From: an uncultured Desulfomonile sp. | GTDB lineage: Bacteria > Desulfobacterota > Desulfomonilia > Desulfomonilales > Desulfomonilaceae | Reading direction: 5' to 3' | DNA length: 64,000 nucleotides | Assembly: GCA_903952205.1 (NCBI GenBank) | Contig: CAJBEZ010000071.1 | Location: 172,576 to 236,575, forward strand | Shown here: one piece after another, positions 10,108-19,004 of the stretch | How positions within the stretch are numbered: position 1 is the stretch's first letter | Layout: every line of letters starts with the position of its first letter | Translations under genes and position numbers: made by a program | Notes under the pieces: model-generated | Seen by the model: the letters and a program-made list of their open reading frames with translations, nothing else | What the model was told of the DNA's origin: nothing | Database searches by the model: none

Positions 10108-10887
10108 TTACCGGCAGGTCTCGGTTTTGACCGAAAAAGTAGTTTCTATTTGAAAATTCTTTTCTAAAAGGAAAGGATTTGGTTCAATTTTGGAAATCTT
10201 CGCAATGGTACGCCATCCTCCAACCGGAGAAGCAACTTCAAATCTGGCAGGCAGCCAACCGTTTTCACCCTGCTTGAAATCACCAAAATCAGCAGTGAGA
10301 TCAATGTCTCCTCGATGATTAATTCTGACCAGTCGTACCAGATTAAGACTACGAGCATCAAGCGTAGCTCCCCAAACTCTTCCCTGAAAAGTCATCCGTA
10401 TCACTACTTTCTCTTGATCTATTGACAAAACTCTATCGAAACGGACGTCTCTCCACTGAAGCAAAACCATTGGGATAAGGCCTTCGATTTCCGCAACATC
10501 GGGAAATCTTCGGGCAAAACAATCTCTGTCTCCTTTGATTATCTTGCCTTCCTGAGGAACATAAAGTTCAAATGTAGTGGATTTCATCACAAGCTCGAAA
10601 AGTGTGGCGCCTCCAGAGCCCAATCCTTGAAACCGAAAATCACTTGGGCGCCTATATAGTAGAAACCCCCTTATCTCCTGACGTGATTTGTCGATTTCAT
10701 TCATGGTTGTCACGTTCATCACAGCCTTAAACGCAGAGAGATTTTTTCCCCTGTCATAAAGCAACTTTGGAATTTCTTCCGGTTTGGCTGGGACTTCAGC
10801 TTGTGAAGATCCTATCGACACAAGAAAGACGACGAGAAATGATGAACAGGCCTTTCTAAGAACACACATAAGATTTGGGTTTGGCAT
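10108..10887 (-). CDS. LolA-like / DUF4292-type exported lipoprotein-binding protein
   Basis: 259 residues with an N-terminal signal segment (SFLVVFLVSIGSSQA). The mature part is beta-rich and resembles the LolA/LolB fold as in DUF4292 proteins: an early NLSAFKAVMNVTT strand, then RRPSDFRFQGLG, FELYVPQEGKI and a long run of alternating strands. Proteins of this fold carry lipoproteins or other acyl chains across the periplasm. The placement 3 bases before waaA is consistent with an envelope-biogenesis operon. No lipobox cysteine is obvious at the predicted cleavage site, so I call it periplasmic rather than lipidated. The exact cargo is unknown. Confidence 0.7.
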   Translation of the reverse strand: MPNPNLMCVLRKACSSFLVVFLVSIGSSQAEVPAKPEEIPKLLYDRGKNLSAFKAVMNVTTMNEIDKSRQEIRGFLLYRRPSDFRFQGLGSGGATLFELVMKSTTFELYVPQEGKIIKGDRDCFARRFPDVAEIEGLIPMVLLQWRDVRFDRVLSIDQEKVVIRMTFQGRVWGATLDARSLNLVRLVRINHRGDIDLTADFGDFKQGENGWLPARFEVASPVGGWRTIAKISKIEPNPFLLEKNFQIETTFSVKTETCR

Positions 10888-10990
10888 GTCGAGGAATTCA
10901 CCGCCTATTCGGCGCTATCTTTAGTCCGTGATCGATTCTCATAGCAGACTGGATCTTGCGATGCAACATCTGCGCAAATTAACATCAGCG

Positions 10991-11045
10991 AATAATAAAA
11001 AGCGAGGCTGCCCCTTGGGAGGTTTCGGCGGGGCTTTGCGCGGCT
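10991..11045 (-). terminator. Probable intrinsic terminator of the rpmH-rnpA-yidD-yidC-jag cluster
   Basis: On the minus strand a GCCCC / GGGGC stem with a loop of about 15 bases is extended by GCG/CGC across an internal loop. It is followed by a T-rich tail (TTTTTATTATT). It lies about 115 bases after the jag stop. The stem is imperfect. Confidence 0.5.
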
Positions 11046-11160
11046 AATTCATGAATGGCGCTAAACAATTCAACATACAGAGCAAGAAAACCAGGGCTTT
11101 TCTGCGGTTTCCACAGCTAATCGCCACACGGATATTCAGATGCCGGAGCAAAAATAACCA

Positions 11161-11970
11161 CTATCTCCGTCTTCTCTTATTCGGCATCGCTTTGCGAGGA
11201 TAAACGATGATCCTGCGGAGCGGCCCTTCGCCGTAACTCTTGGTGTAAACCTCTTTGTCCTCAGAAAGGATCATATGAATGATCCGTCTTTCATTGGCGG
11301 GCATTGGATTTAGAGCAGCGGGCATAAGGGATTTCTTAGCTTTCTGGCTCATTCTCAAGGCCATGTCGCGAAGAATTTCCTGTTTTCGTCTTCGATAGTC
11401 CTCTGTGTCAACGATTATCTCTGTCTTTTCTTCAAGAGGAGTTTCCCTATTTATAGACTTGTTGAGAATATATTGTAATGCATCCAGCGTTTGGCCCCGC
11501 TTGCCTATTAAGAGTCCGCTGCGATCTCCGGTAATCTCAAGTTCTATAGAGCCATTCACCACGGAGACTTCTACAGCCGCCTCTACAGGAATTCTGCATA
11601 GTATTCCTTCAAGAAATTCTTTGGCCTGAGAAACAATTTCTGATTTGTCAATATTTTCTGACAGTGCGCCCTCTTGAGTTATTTTCCCATCTTCCAAACC
11701 TGATTTAGAAAAAGATTCAATCTCGGAGAACTCCTGGGGTTTTATGTTGGTGTAGCGAGAGTCTGGCCTTTCGACCTCTAAGACTTCTTTCAGGACATCA
11801 CGTTTACGCACTCTGACTCTTGCGTTTCGATGCCCCACCAATCCAAGAAAACCCCGAGCGCTTTCTTCTAGTACCTCAACATCCAGAAGCGCCTCATCAA
11901 CTTCCAGTTCTTCACAGGCTTTAGCAATTGCGTCTCTTACGGTTTTTCCAGTAAATTCCATATGACTCAT
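11161..11970 (-). CDS. jag: RNA-binding protein KhpB (Jag/SpoIIIJ-associated)
   Basis: A 269-residue RNA-binding protein with the three expected parts. These are a Jag_N domain (about residues 3-52, ending GFLGLVGHRNARVRV), a KH domain (about 125-200, with GLLIGKRGQTLDALQYI), and an R3H domain (about 200-260, with MNPxPANERRIIHMIL and a basic tail KRRRR). A charged linker of about 60 residues joins the first two. KhpB homologues bind mRNA/sRNA and affect division and envelope synthesis. It follows yidC by 16 bases, the standard jag position. ATG 11970 has AGGA 8 bases upstream; ATG 11961 is also in frame. mnmE/rsmG do not follow, which is the less common arrangement. Confidence 0.94.
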   Translation of the reverse strand: MSHMEFTGKTVRDAIAKACEELEVDEALLDVEVLEESARGFLGLVGHRNARVRVRKRDVLKEVLEVERPDSRYTNIKPQEFSEIESFSKSGLEDGKITQEGALSENIDKSEIVSQAKEFLEGILCRIPVEAAVEVSVVNGSIELEITGDRSGLLIGKRGQTLDALQYILNKSINRETPLEEKTEIIVDTEDYRRRKQEILRDMALRMSQKAKKSLMPAALNPMPANERRIIHMILSEDKEVYTKSYGEGPLRRIIVYPRKAMPNKRRRR

Positions 11971-11986
11971 CCCTAAATTCCTAACC

Positions 11987-13714
11987 TTAGCGGCTTAACC
12001 TGTTTGTGAGAAGTTGCTGGCCAATGGACAGGACATTGCTGACAAGCCAGTACAGGACCAAGCCCGCAGGAAAGCTCAGAAACATGTAAGTGAATACTAC
12101 CGGCATCAAAAGCATCATTTTCTTTTGCATCGGGTCCCCGGCCGAAGGAGTCATCCACTGCTGCAAAACCATTGTGCCTCCCATCAGTATGGGGGTCACA
12201 TAATAGGGGTCCGGGGCTGACAGATCCTGAATACAAAGATATATTGACGGAATGCACACGAATGGAGCGTGCCTCAGTTCAATTGCATAGGACAGAGCCT
12301 GATAAAGCGCTATAAACACCGGAATTTGAAGAAACATTGGCCAACAACTGCCTAAGGGGTTAACTTTGTTGTCCCTGAACAATTCCATGGTAGCCTTGTT
12401 GAGCGCCGACTTGTCATCCTTAAATTTCTCTTTGAGTTTTGCTATTTGAGGCTGAAGATCCTGCATCCTTTTCATTGACTTCATGCTCTTATGAGTCAAC
12501 GGAATAAACAGGATTTTTATCAGCAAGGTCAGAATAATTATGTCAACACCGAAATTTCCTGTCCCGGGAATCTTTAGTCCCATAAACGAAAAACCCGAAT
12601 TGATGAACCTCAGAAAATGCATGAGGTACACGGACATTATGTTGAGCACTTGGTAATTGCTAAAGACCAAGGCCCTCCCCAAATTTCCTCCGGCGGCATT
12701 GAGATCATCCGTTTGCCTCGGACCTAGATAAAGCCCTACTCGGGTTTCGGTGGATCTTCCTCCAACAGGTATTTCTATCGATCCATATCGGACAAGTATC
12801 TCTGCAATATCAATCTTGGAAGGTTTCAGCAATGTCACTTTTGCCGCTGGGCGCTGAGCAAAAATCAACGCCTTGAGGAAATAAGCCTCACCTAGTCCAG
12901 CCCACTCCACGACCCCAGAAAGTTCTTCATCGCCTTTAATGTCTCTGAAATAATAGTCCTTCAACACTCCGTCCAGCAATACTTCGACGCTGTTCCAACT
13001 AAATTGCTGAGAATCATCGTAAAAACTCTTCCTCAGAGGAAAGGTTATCAGATAGTCCCTGGGGTGATTTGAAGAGTTCTCGAAAACATATGACAGGTCA
13101 ACTCGGTATTTTTCAGCATGGAATGTAAACTTCTTTATTACTATCAATCCACTCTGGGAGACGCCTCTAAAAATTATCGTTTTCTGATCATCAGGCTTGC
13201 TCAGATTGATGACGGTATCCTTAGTTTCTAAAGAATACGCCAAATTGGCGTCCGAGAATACTTCATCTGAACCAGTCAACCTTATCGACGGAGCCGCAGT
13301 GTCCCCGCTTTCAGGGGAAACAAGATTCACCAGCTCAGGTCCATTAATCGTTTTCGTAAAGTTTTTGAGCTTAAAAGAAACTATCTTTCCTCCGATATTA
13401 GTTACGATAGCTTCGTAAATCGGGCTTTCTATTTTAATTTTTGATTCTTCAATAGGTTCGGAGGTGGAAACGGATTTTCCATCCTTCGTCAATGTATTCC
13501 CTGTTGATATAATTTCAGATTCGCTCTTGGTGGTTTCTTTCGCAGTTTGGGCCCTTTCAACAGTATGAGGGACATCCTTTGTGGCTTTTTGAAGTTGCTC
13601 AGTTTTTGATGGCGCGTTGACTGGAGTAGGCGTAGTAAATGATTGAAAGAAATATTGAAAACCTACAATTATCAACACCGACAAAACGATGGCTAAAAGT
13701 AAATTTCGATCCAT
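11987..13714 (-). CDS. yidC: Membrane protein insertase YidC
   Basis: Inserts proteins into the inner membrane alone or with SecYEG. The 575-residue length, the first TM helix at the extreme N-terminus (residues 5-23) and a large periplasmic P1 domain (about 70-350) are typical of Gram-negative YidC. The C-terminal five-helix core contains KSMKSMKRMQDLQP (the C1 coiled-coil) and the conserved ending of the family (LYWLVSNVLSIGQQ). It sits within rpmH-rnpA-yidD-yidC-jag, the classic arrangement. A GGCGGG precedes the ATG. Confidence 0.97.
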   Translation of the reverse strand: MDRNLLLAIVLSVLIIVGFQYFFQSFTTPTPVNAPSKTEQLQKATKDVPHTVERAQTAKETTKSESEIISTGNTLTKDGKSVSTSEPIEESKIKIESPIYEAIVTNIGGKIVSFKLKNFTKTINGPELVNLVSPESGDTAAPSIRLTGSDEVFSDANLAYSLETKDTVINLSKPDDQKTIIFRGVSQSGLIVIKKFTFHAEKYRVDLSYVFENSSNHPRDYLITFPLRKSFYDDSQQFSWNSVEVLLDGVLKDYYFRDIKGDEELSGVVEWAGLGEAYFLKALIFAQRPAAKVTLLKPSKIDIAEILVRYGSIEIPVGGRSTETRVGLYLGPRQTDDLNAAGGNLGRALVFSNYQVLNIMSVYLMHFLRFINSGFSFMGLKIPGTGNFGVDIIILTLLIKILFIPLTHKSMKSMKRMQDLQPQIAKLKEKFKDDKSALNKATMELFRDNKVNPLGSCWPMFLQIPVFIALYQALSYAIELRHAPFVCIPSIYLCIQDLSAPDPYYVTPILMGGTMVLQQWMTPSAGDPMQKKMMLLMPVVFTYMFLSFPAGLVLYWLVSNVLSIGQQLLTNRLSR

Positions 13715-13775
13715 TATTGGATTTCCCGCCTTACATGGTCCATTGAGTAAGCATTTAACTCAATAATTTTAAAAG

Positions 13776-13988
13776 TTATGGTACCGGATCGTAGCCGGCC
13801 GGGCCAAACGGTCTGCAGCGTGACAAACGAAAAGCCGCAAGGTAGGCCCCTTTAAGCGCCCCATGCCTTAGCACCGCCTCTAATGCGTATTCAGAGCAAG
13901 AAGGAACGAAACGACAGGACGAAGGGAAAATTGGTGACAGGAATATCTGATAAGACCGTATTATTGCGATGATAATCTTACCGGCCAA
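13776..13988 (-). CDS. yidD: Membrane protein insertion efficiency factor YidD
   Basis: 70 residues with an amphipathic N-terminal helix. The family core is a YQ motif (RSYQIFLSPIFPSSC) followed by RFVPSCSEYALEAVLRHG and a C-terminal CRPFGPAGYDPVP. The three conserved cysteines are present. It begins with TTG three bases after the rnpA stop and precedes yidC by 61 bases. YidD is thought to assist YidC-dependent insertion at the membrane. Confidence 0.95.
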   Translation of the reverse strand: MAGKIIIAIIRSYQIFLSPIFPSSCRFVPSCSEYALEAVLRHGALKGAYLAAFRLSRCRPFGPAGYDPVP

Positions 13989-13990
13989 AT

Positions 13991-14392
13991 TTAAAACCTT
14001 TGACCCAAAGCTCCATTGAGCTCTTCAAAGATGTCACAAGTCTTCAGGTCCGACGAGCCATTGGTGGCAATTATGACCACGTCAATGCCTGAAGGTAGCC
14101 TACATTTATTGTGTCTGAAATATTCCCTCAATCTTCTCTTCACCCGATTGCGAGCACAAGAGTTTCCGACCTTCTTGCTTACTGTGAGTCCCAGTCGCGT
14201 TGCGCCCAGCCCATTAAGACACCACCGAACAACAAAATGAGGTGCCCTAAGCTTGCGCCCCTCCGCCATGACCTTTCGAAAATCTCCAGATCGGCGTATT
14301 CGGTCCGCTTTATGCAAATTCCGACCGCTATTGTCAGACAGCAAGCCGCTTGCGGCCTTTGGCTCTTCTTCTTTGCAGGACAAGGCGTCCAT
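13991..14392 (-). CDS. rnpA: Ribonuclease P protein component
   Basis: Protein subunit that helps RnpB RNA cleave 5' leaders from pre-tRNA. The family core is [19 protein letters not shown] followed by [25 protein letters not shown], containing the RNR signature. The longest ATG frame starts at 14392, inside rpmH, and would add about 25 unrelated residues and a 59-base overlap. The conserved protein starts at residue 26, where a TTG codon (14317) lies 16 bases after the rpmH stop and would give the usual 108 residues. I think TTG is the likelier start, but an overlap like that reported in Thermus cannot be excluded. Confidence 0.93.
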   Translation of the reverse strand: MDALSCKEEEPKAASGLLSDNSGRNLHKADRIRRSGDFRKVMAEGRKLRAPHFVVRWCLNGLGATRLGLTVSKKVGNSCARNRVKRRLREYFRHNKCRLPSGIDVVIIATNGSSDLKTCDIFEELNGALGQRF

Positions 14393-14468
14393 TTTTGGTG
14401 CTCATGCGAACTCTAAAACCATGAGTTCTTTTTCGAGACAGATTGCTCGGTTGAAATGTCCGTTTCAC
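14334..14468 (-). CDS. rpmH: 50S ribosomal protein L34
   Basis: A 44-codon gene with a GTG start, easily missed because of its size. The translation begins MKRTFQPSN and continues [17 protein letters not shown], then ends [12 protein letters not shown], which is L34 end to end. It is a large-subunit ribosomal protein bound to 23S rRNA. It is the first gene of the leftward rpmH-rnpA-yidD-yidC-jag cluster. A GGTTGGTGA stretch lies just upstream. One unusual feature is that the alternative rnpA ATG lies inside it. Confidence 0.95.
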   Translation of the reverse strand: MKRTFQPSNLSRKRTHGFRVRMSTKNGRLVLQRRRAKGRKRLAV

Positions 14469-14508
14469 TGTTCAATCACCAACCTTAAGACTTATTTCTA
14501 AAAGAGTA

Positions 14509-14537
14509 ATTGAATCAGATGTGGACAGCTAAGTCAA
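14509..14537 (-). promoter_or_regulatory. Candidate sigma-70 promoter for rpmH
   Basis: On the minus strand TTGACT (14532-14537) is separated by 17 bases from TTCAAT (14509-14514), about 40 bases before the rpmH GTG. The -35 matches 5 of 6 and the -10 matches 4 of 6 consensus bases. Confidence 0.5.
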
Positions 14538-14741
14538 GCCCTGTTTTTTGTTCGCAAGTTTCCACAGGAATTCCAACAGAGAGATTTAGGAAACATGGCA
14601 TATTGTAAAAAATTTCACCGTAATGTGAATGTGGTGTGAAAAAAATTCGCAAGCGATTGATCGCCTTTTTGTCATCTGTAAAATGTGTTGCCGCATAATC
14701 GACCAAGATTGTCCTGGAAAACCATTACTTTGCACTCTGTC

Positions 14742-14768
14742 AAAAAAAAAGCCCTCAAAAGGGGCTTT
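14742..14768 (-). terminator. Strong leftward intrinsic terminator without a matching gene
   Basis: Minus-strand stem AAAGCCC / GGGCTTT with a 7-base loop followed by nine consecutive T residues. On the plus strand no T-run follows, so it acts leftward. No protein gene ends there. Confidence 0.75.
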
Positions 14769-14867
14769 AATAGGTATGGTTTGATTTCTTCTGTAGTCAC
14801 TTTTTATTTGCAATACACATGCCAAACTTACCAGACATTTACCCAACTCTATTTAGATATTTTTTAT
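14742..14867 (-). ncRNA. Candidate small RNA ending at the orphan terminator
   Basis: A leftward promoter-like pair, TTGATA (14897-14902) and CAAAAT (14874-14879) with a 17-base spacer, lies about 130 bases ahead of the terminator. It would give a transcript of about 125 nt. The sequence resembles none of tmRNA, 4.5S, 6S or RNase P RNA that I can recognise. This is inference from signal layout only. Confidence 0.3.
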
Positions 14868-14961
14868 AATTTTATTTTGTAGAGTTTAAATCATAATATC
14901 AAGATGATAAATTAATTTAATAAATTCCTTTATTGAATATTGTTGCATTTATCTATTTGTA

Positions 14962-15798
14962 ATGATAATTCCGACAAATAATACACAAGAGGTGCTGCCC
15001 GTGACACTCCAGATCATATTCTCTATTGTCCAAATCGCATCCCTAGCAGCCTTTCTTATACTCTGGCGGATGTGGATTCGAAAAAAACTGGCGTCATCCT
15101 TTCTCATTGAAGATGAAGACAGATTCCTCTTCCCGTTCCGTTATCTTTCATGGATCCTTGGTGGTGTAGTCCTGATCACCGGCCTGGCCCAGGCGCACTT
15201 TCTTTATGTATCCATCAATGATCATAGAGAAACCGCCAAACTTAAAACCCTGTACACCAAGGTGGATGAACAGGGACGCAACATCGATGAAATGAAGAGA
15301 ATTGTAGAAAAACTTGGTCGTGACGTAGAACTCAACTTCAAGGCGCTCAAGGTGTTTGGGAAAGACCAGTTCAACCAGATGAAATCCAACAAACTCACGA
15401 ACGATCTTAGAATGCATCAGGGCGAGCCCGCCTCCAAGGAATCCTCCTCATCGAAAGCAGGGACTATGAAATCCGCCTCGTTGCAAAATGGTTTTGCTCA
15501 GGAAGCTAAAGCTTCTTCAGGTTCAGTGTCGGAGGATACAAAAGACAAGGATACTCAAGCAACAGATAATTCATCTATGCATTTGAGTCGAAAAGGGAAG
15601 TCCATTGCTGACCACCTGCGCGTGAGAAGATACCCAAACGAAGAAGCTCCTGTCGTCGAAAGATTGATGTCAGGCCAGCCGATAAAGGTTACGGAAAAAA
15701 AGGTCTCAGGCGACAAAATCTGGTTCAGGGTGATCACTCCATCTGGAAAAGCAGGTTGGGTGGAATATACATTTGTGAAACTTGAGGGAGCGGTTTAA
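14962..15798 (+). CDS. Membrane protein with C-terminal bacterial SH3 domain
   Basis: 278 residues. Two membrane helices (about 15-38 and 58-80) flank a short charged loop. A coiled-coil-like stretch (about 85-135) and a Ser/Lys/Asp-rich low-complexity linker (about 140-205) follow, then an SH3_3-type domain (about 212-275; core LRVRRYPNEEAPVVERLMSG and ending WVEYTFVKL). SH3_3 domains bind cell-wall peptides, so a periplasmic envelope role is likely; no enzyme domain is present. I do not recognise a named orthologue. It converges on glyS. Confidence 0.75.
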   Translation: MIIPTNNTQEVLPVTLQIIFSIVQIASLAAFLILWRMWIRKKLASSFLIEDEDRFLFPFRYLSWILGGVVLITGLAQAHFLYVSINDHRETAKLKTLYTKVDEQGRNIDEMKRIVEKLGRDVELNFKALKVFGKDQFNQMKSNKLTNDLRMHQGEPASKESSSSKAGTMKSASLQNGFAQEAKASSGSVSEDTKDKDTQATDNSSMHLSRKGKSIADHLRVRRYPNEEAPVVERLMSGQPIKVTEKKVSGDKIWFRVITPSGKAGWVEYTFVKLEGAV

Positions 15799-15826
15799 GG
15801 ATCTGTTGAGCGTTTTTGGCCAAAAC

Positions 15827-17908
15827 TCAAAGGGCCTTTGCAGTAGAGCCAATAAACGAAAAATCAGCAACGCGCGTAAACAGTTTAGAAATTCTTTTTA
15901 GAAGCGCCAGTCTGTTTTGTCTTATCTCCGGGTCTTCCGCCATCACTAGCACTGAATCAAAAAAAGTGTCTATGGGGTCCCTCAGTTCGGTCATAGTCTC
16001 CAATACCTCGAAATAATTTCCTTTCCCGAGGGCTGCCTCGCATCTTGATTCGACAGACTTCAGGGCCTCGTTCAGAACCAACTCGGATGGATCTTGCAGT
16101 AATTCTGAAATCAGTTCTTCAACCTTTTGGCCCTTCAAAATATTCATCACTCTCTTGAATGCGACTAGTATGGGTTCAAAATCCTGTCGTCTTTCCCACT
16201 CGGATAGCGCTTCTAATCGTAACCTGGCATCTACAACATCGGAAAAGTCCGCACGCACAACCGCCTCAACAAGATCGAGAGAAAACCCCTTACCTGAATG
16301 GAAGTTGACAAATCTCGTCTTGAAAAACTCCAGAATGTCGGATTCTATATCGGGCAGCGGCCTAGATATCTTTGGCTCAATGAGTCCTACTGACTGCCCG
16401 ACCAACCAGGACAAATCCGCCTTCCATTGATGGCTGATCAGAATCTGAATAATAGACAAGGCATGCCTTCTCAAGGCATAGGGGTCCGCTGCTCCGGAGG
16501 GGATCAAACCAACACCGAAACACCCGCAGATTGTGTCAAGACGATCTGCAACCGAAAGCAGAGCGCCCACGGCGCCGCTCGGCAAATCATCTCCAGCGCG
16601 TGTAGGCAGATAGTGTTCTCTAATGGCTGTAGCGACCTCATCCGACTCACCATCCATGCGAGCGTAATAACTGCCTATGATGCCCTGAAGTTCTGGAAAT
16701 TCATAAACTATTCCAGTTTCGAGGTCACACTTGCATAACAGGGAAGCCCTCTCAATAACATCCTTGTTTTCAGGCGCCCATAGATCTCCCAGGGCCATGG
16801 CGATGGTGGTGAACCGTTCAACCTTCTCGAACGCGGTCCCCAGCTTTGAATGAAAAACCACTCCTTTCAACGCATCCAGCCTGCTAAAGAGAGGTTTTTT
16901 CCTGTCTTCTCTAAAATAGAATCTGGCGTCTTCCAGTCTCGCCTTCAGAACACGTTGATGACCCTTTCTGGATACGTCCTCGTCTCTTACCGGCGTATTA
17001 TTTACAGCAATAAATCTGTTTGTTATTCTTCCTCCACGATCCTGCAGGCAAAAATATCTCTGGTGTTTTTTCATGCACGTAGTAAGGATCGAAGCTGGAA
17101 GCTCCAGAAAATCATCAGAAAAGGTTCCCATGATTGGGTAAGGACTTTCAACGAGAAACGAAATCTCCTCCAATAGAGCCTCGTCCTCGAATGGAGTCAG
17201 GTTTTCCGTCTCAGCCATTTTTCTGACTTGGTTCCTTATCATGGCTAAGCGTTTTTCGAAGTCGATTTCAATTGCCTGATCAGCCAATGTATTCCGCAGA
17301 TCGCTAAAACACTTTACTTCGAAACTTTCGGGGCTTAAAAACCTGTGGCCAAAACTTCTAGATCCGCTTGAAATGTTTCCAAATTTGAATGGCGCTACTA
17401 AGCCATCCAGCATTGCGACGATCCAGTGAATCGGACGGACAAATCTCACGTCAAGATCCATCCACTTCATAGTCTTGGGGAAATAGATTTTCTCTAGAAT
17501 TTCAGGTATGGCTTCGGACAGAATTTCAATAGTTGGTCTGCCTGGTTGTCTTCGTACAATTCCAACTACCTCACCCTTGGGAGTCTGGATTTTCAAAAGC
17601 TCATTAACGGAAACACCCTGACTCCTGGCAAAGCCTTCGGCAGCCTTTGTTGGAGCCCCTGAATGGTCATACGCTGAAGTGACTGGCGGCCCTGTTTTCT
17701 CAATAGTTCTTGAATCCGATGCCGGCGCCACGTCTAGGATGGTCATTATCAAACGCCGCGGAGTTGCGAATGTCTCTATGGGACCGTGGGAAATTAAAGA
17801 GTTTTCCAAAAAGCGAGAAAAGATCTCCGAAAGTGATCTTAGCGCAGGCTTGATATAACTAGCTGGAATCTCTTCTATTCCTATCTCAAGTAAAAACTCG
17901 CCTCTCAT
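15827..17908 (-). CDS. glyS: Glycine--tRNA ligase beta subunit
   Basis: Beta subunit of the heterotetrameric bacterial glycyl-tRNA synthetase; it binds tRNA and has HD-like and anticodon-binding regions. It is 693 residues, the usual length, starting with the signature LLEIGIEEIPASYIKPAL, with MKHQRYFCLQD and RLDTICGCFGVGLIPSGAADPYALRR further on. ATG 17908 is chosen over 17923 because GAAGGG lies 7 bases upstream and it avoids overlapping glyQ. It is cotranscribed behind glyQ. Confidence 0.96.
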   Translation of the reverse strand: MRGEFLLEIGIEEIPASYIKPALRSLSEIFSRFLENSLISHGPIETFATPRRLIMTILDVAPASDSRTIEKTGPPVTSAYDHSGAPTKAAEGFARSQGVSVNELLKIQTPKGEVVGIVRRQPGRPTIEILSEAIPEILEKIYFPKTMKWMDLDVRFVRPIHWIVAMLDGLVAPFKFGNISSGSRSFGHRFLSPESFEVKCFSDLRNTLADQAIEIDFEKRLAMIRNQVRKMAETENLTPFEDEALLEEISFLVESPYPIMGTFSDDFLELPASILTTCMKKHQRYFCLQDRGGRITNRFIAVNNTPVRDEDVSRKGHQRVLKARLEDARFYFREDRKKPLFSRLDALKGVVFHSKLGTAFEKVERFTTIAMALGDLWAPENKDVIERASLLCKCDLETGIVYEFPELQGIIGSYYARMDGESDEVATAIREHYLPTRAGDDLPSGAVGALLSVADRLDTICGCFGVGLIPSGAADPYALRRHALSIIQILISHQWKADLSWLVGQSVGLIEPKISRPLPDIESDILEFFKTRFVNFHSGKGFSLDLVEAVVRADFSDVVDARLRLEALSEWERRQDFEPILVAFKRVMNILKGQKVEELISELLQDPSELVLNEALKSVESRCEAALGKGNYFEVLETMTELRDPIDTFFDSVLVMAEDPEIRQNRLALLKRISKLFTRVADFSFIGSTAKAL

Positions 17909-17909
17909 G

Positions 17910-18815
17910 TCACAACCCTTCATATCGGAAACCGGACGTCTTCCGCAGCAACGGAAATCCCATGGATTCCCTCTGGTTTAGGTAAGCTTGGGCTACTTTT
18001 CTGGCCAGATTTCTAACTCTATGAATATAGGAGGTCCTTTCCGCAACGCTGATTGCGCCTCTTGCGTCCAGTATATTGAAAGCGTGGGAGCATTTGAGAC
18101 AATAATCATATCCTGGTAGAGCAAGAGGGTCTTCGCAGTCCAACAGAGCTAAGGCTTCTCCCTCGTACATGTCAAAAAGTTTGATCAACATTCCAGCGTC
18201 GGCTCGTTCGAAGTTGTAGAAGGAACCCTCTACCTCAGATCTGTGATGTACATCTCCATAGGTAATATTTTGTGTCCATTTAAGATCGTAAACACTTTCC
18301 ACTCCCTGGATAAACATGCATATTCGCTCGAGCCCGTAGGTCAATTCCACAGACACCGGCGTCAAATCGAAACTTCCAGCCTGCTGAAAATATGTAAACT
18401 GGGTGATCTCCATCCCATCCAACCAAACCTCCCATCCAACTCCCCAGGCCCCTAGTGTTGGAGACTCCCAATCGTCTTCAACAAACCTGATGTCGTGGCT
18501 GAGAGGATCGATCCCTAAAGAAGCCAAAGACTCAATGTATAGTTCCTGCACTTCCAATGGCGAAGGTTTCAGAATCACCTGATACTGATAATAATGTTGA
18601 AGCCGATTCGGGTTTTCTCCGTATCGGCCATCCGTAGGTCTCCTGGATGGTTCAACATAAGCTACATTCCAAGGCTCCGGACCCAAGACTCTTAAAAAAG
18701 TGGCCGGATTCATTGTTCCAGCCCCTTTTTCAACGTCATACGGCTGCTGAATCACACAACCATGATTTGCCCAGAACTTTTCCAGACCGAAGATCAACTC
18801 TTGAAACGTAAGCAT
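17910..18815 (-). CDS. glyQ: Glycine--tRNA ligase alpha subunit
   Basis: Catalytic (class II core) alpha subunit that forms glycyl-adenylate. 301 residues with [24 protein letters not shown] near the start and [23 protein letters not shown] (motif 2 region). The presence of separate alpha and beta genes is the typical bacterial alpha2beta2 form and not the eukaryote-like dimer. One base separates its stop from glyS. The upstream 190 bases show no T-box. Confidence 0.97.
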   Translation of the reverse strand: MLTFQELIFGLEKFWANHGCVIQQPYDVEKGAGTMNPATFLRVLGPEPWNVAYVEPSRRPTDGRYGENPNRLQHYYQYQVILKPSPLEVQELYIESLASLGIDPLSHDIRFVEDDWESPTLGAWGVGWEVWLDGMEITQFTYFQQAGSFDLTPVSVELTYGLERICMFIQGVESVYDLKWTQNITYGDVHHRSEVEGSFYNFERADAGMLIKLFDMYEGEALALLDCEDPLALPGYDYCLKCSHAFNILDARGAISVAERTSYIHRVRNLARKVAQAYLNQRESMGFPLLRKTSGFRYEGL

Positions 18816-18932
18816 TGAAGCCGCCTTCTTGATCTTAATTATGTCTCACTCCATTTTTCTGAAGCGCACAAAAAATCAGTTACGTTTTTAGGTAACACCG
18901 ATTCTTTAAGCAAGTCAAGATCCCGTTGATAA

Positions 18933-18961
18933 TTGATTAATCGTGTTGTTCAACGTATAAT
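18933..18961 (+). promoter_or_regulatory. Sigma-70 promoter for the TPR gene
   Basis: TTGATT (18933-18938), 17-base spacer, perfect TATAAT (18956-18961), about 44 bases before the ATG at 19005. Confidence 0.65.
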
Positions 18962-19004
18962 CAAAGAAATCTGTCTCATCAAAAAGTTTAACGGAAAGGA
19001 TTCT

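Larger units (their letters stand above)
14469..14961. other. Gene-free AT-rich region upstream of rpmH; possible origin-proximal DNA
   Basis: 493 bases with no convincing protein gene. The part nearest rpmH has the promoter above and two imperfect DnaA-box-like sites with CCACA cores (TGTGGACAG near 14520 and GTTTCCACA near 14558, each 7 of 9 to TTATCCACA). The part from about 14800 to 14960 is very AT-rich. Many bacteria have oriC next to rpmH, but dnaA, gidA and parAB are not here, so an origin is only a possibility. Confidence 0.3.

Noticed and set aside
14586..14846. An 86-codon leftward open frame upstream of rpmH
   Set aside because: It runs across the strong intrinsic terminator at 14742-14768 and has no family resemblance or ribosome site.
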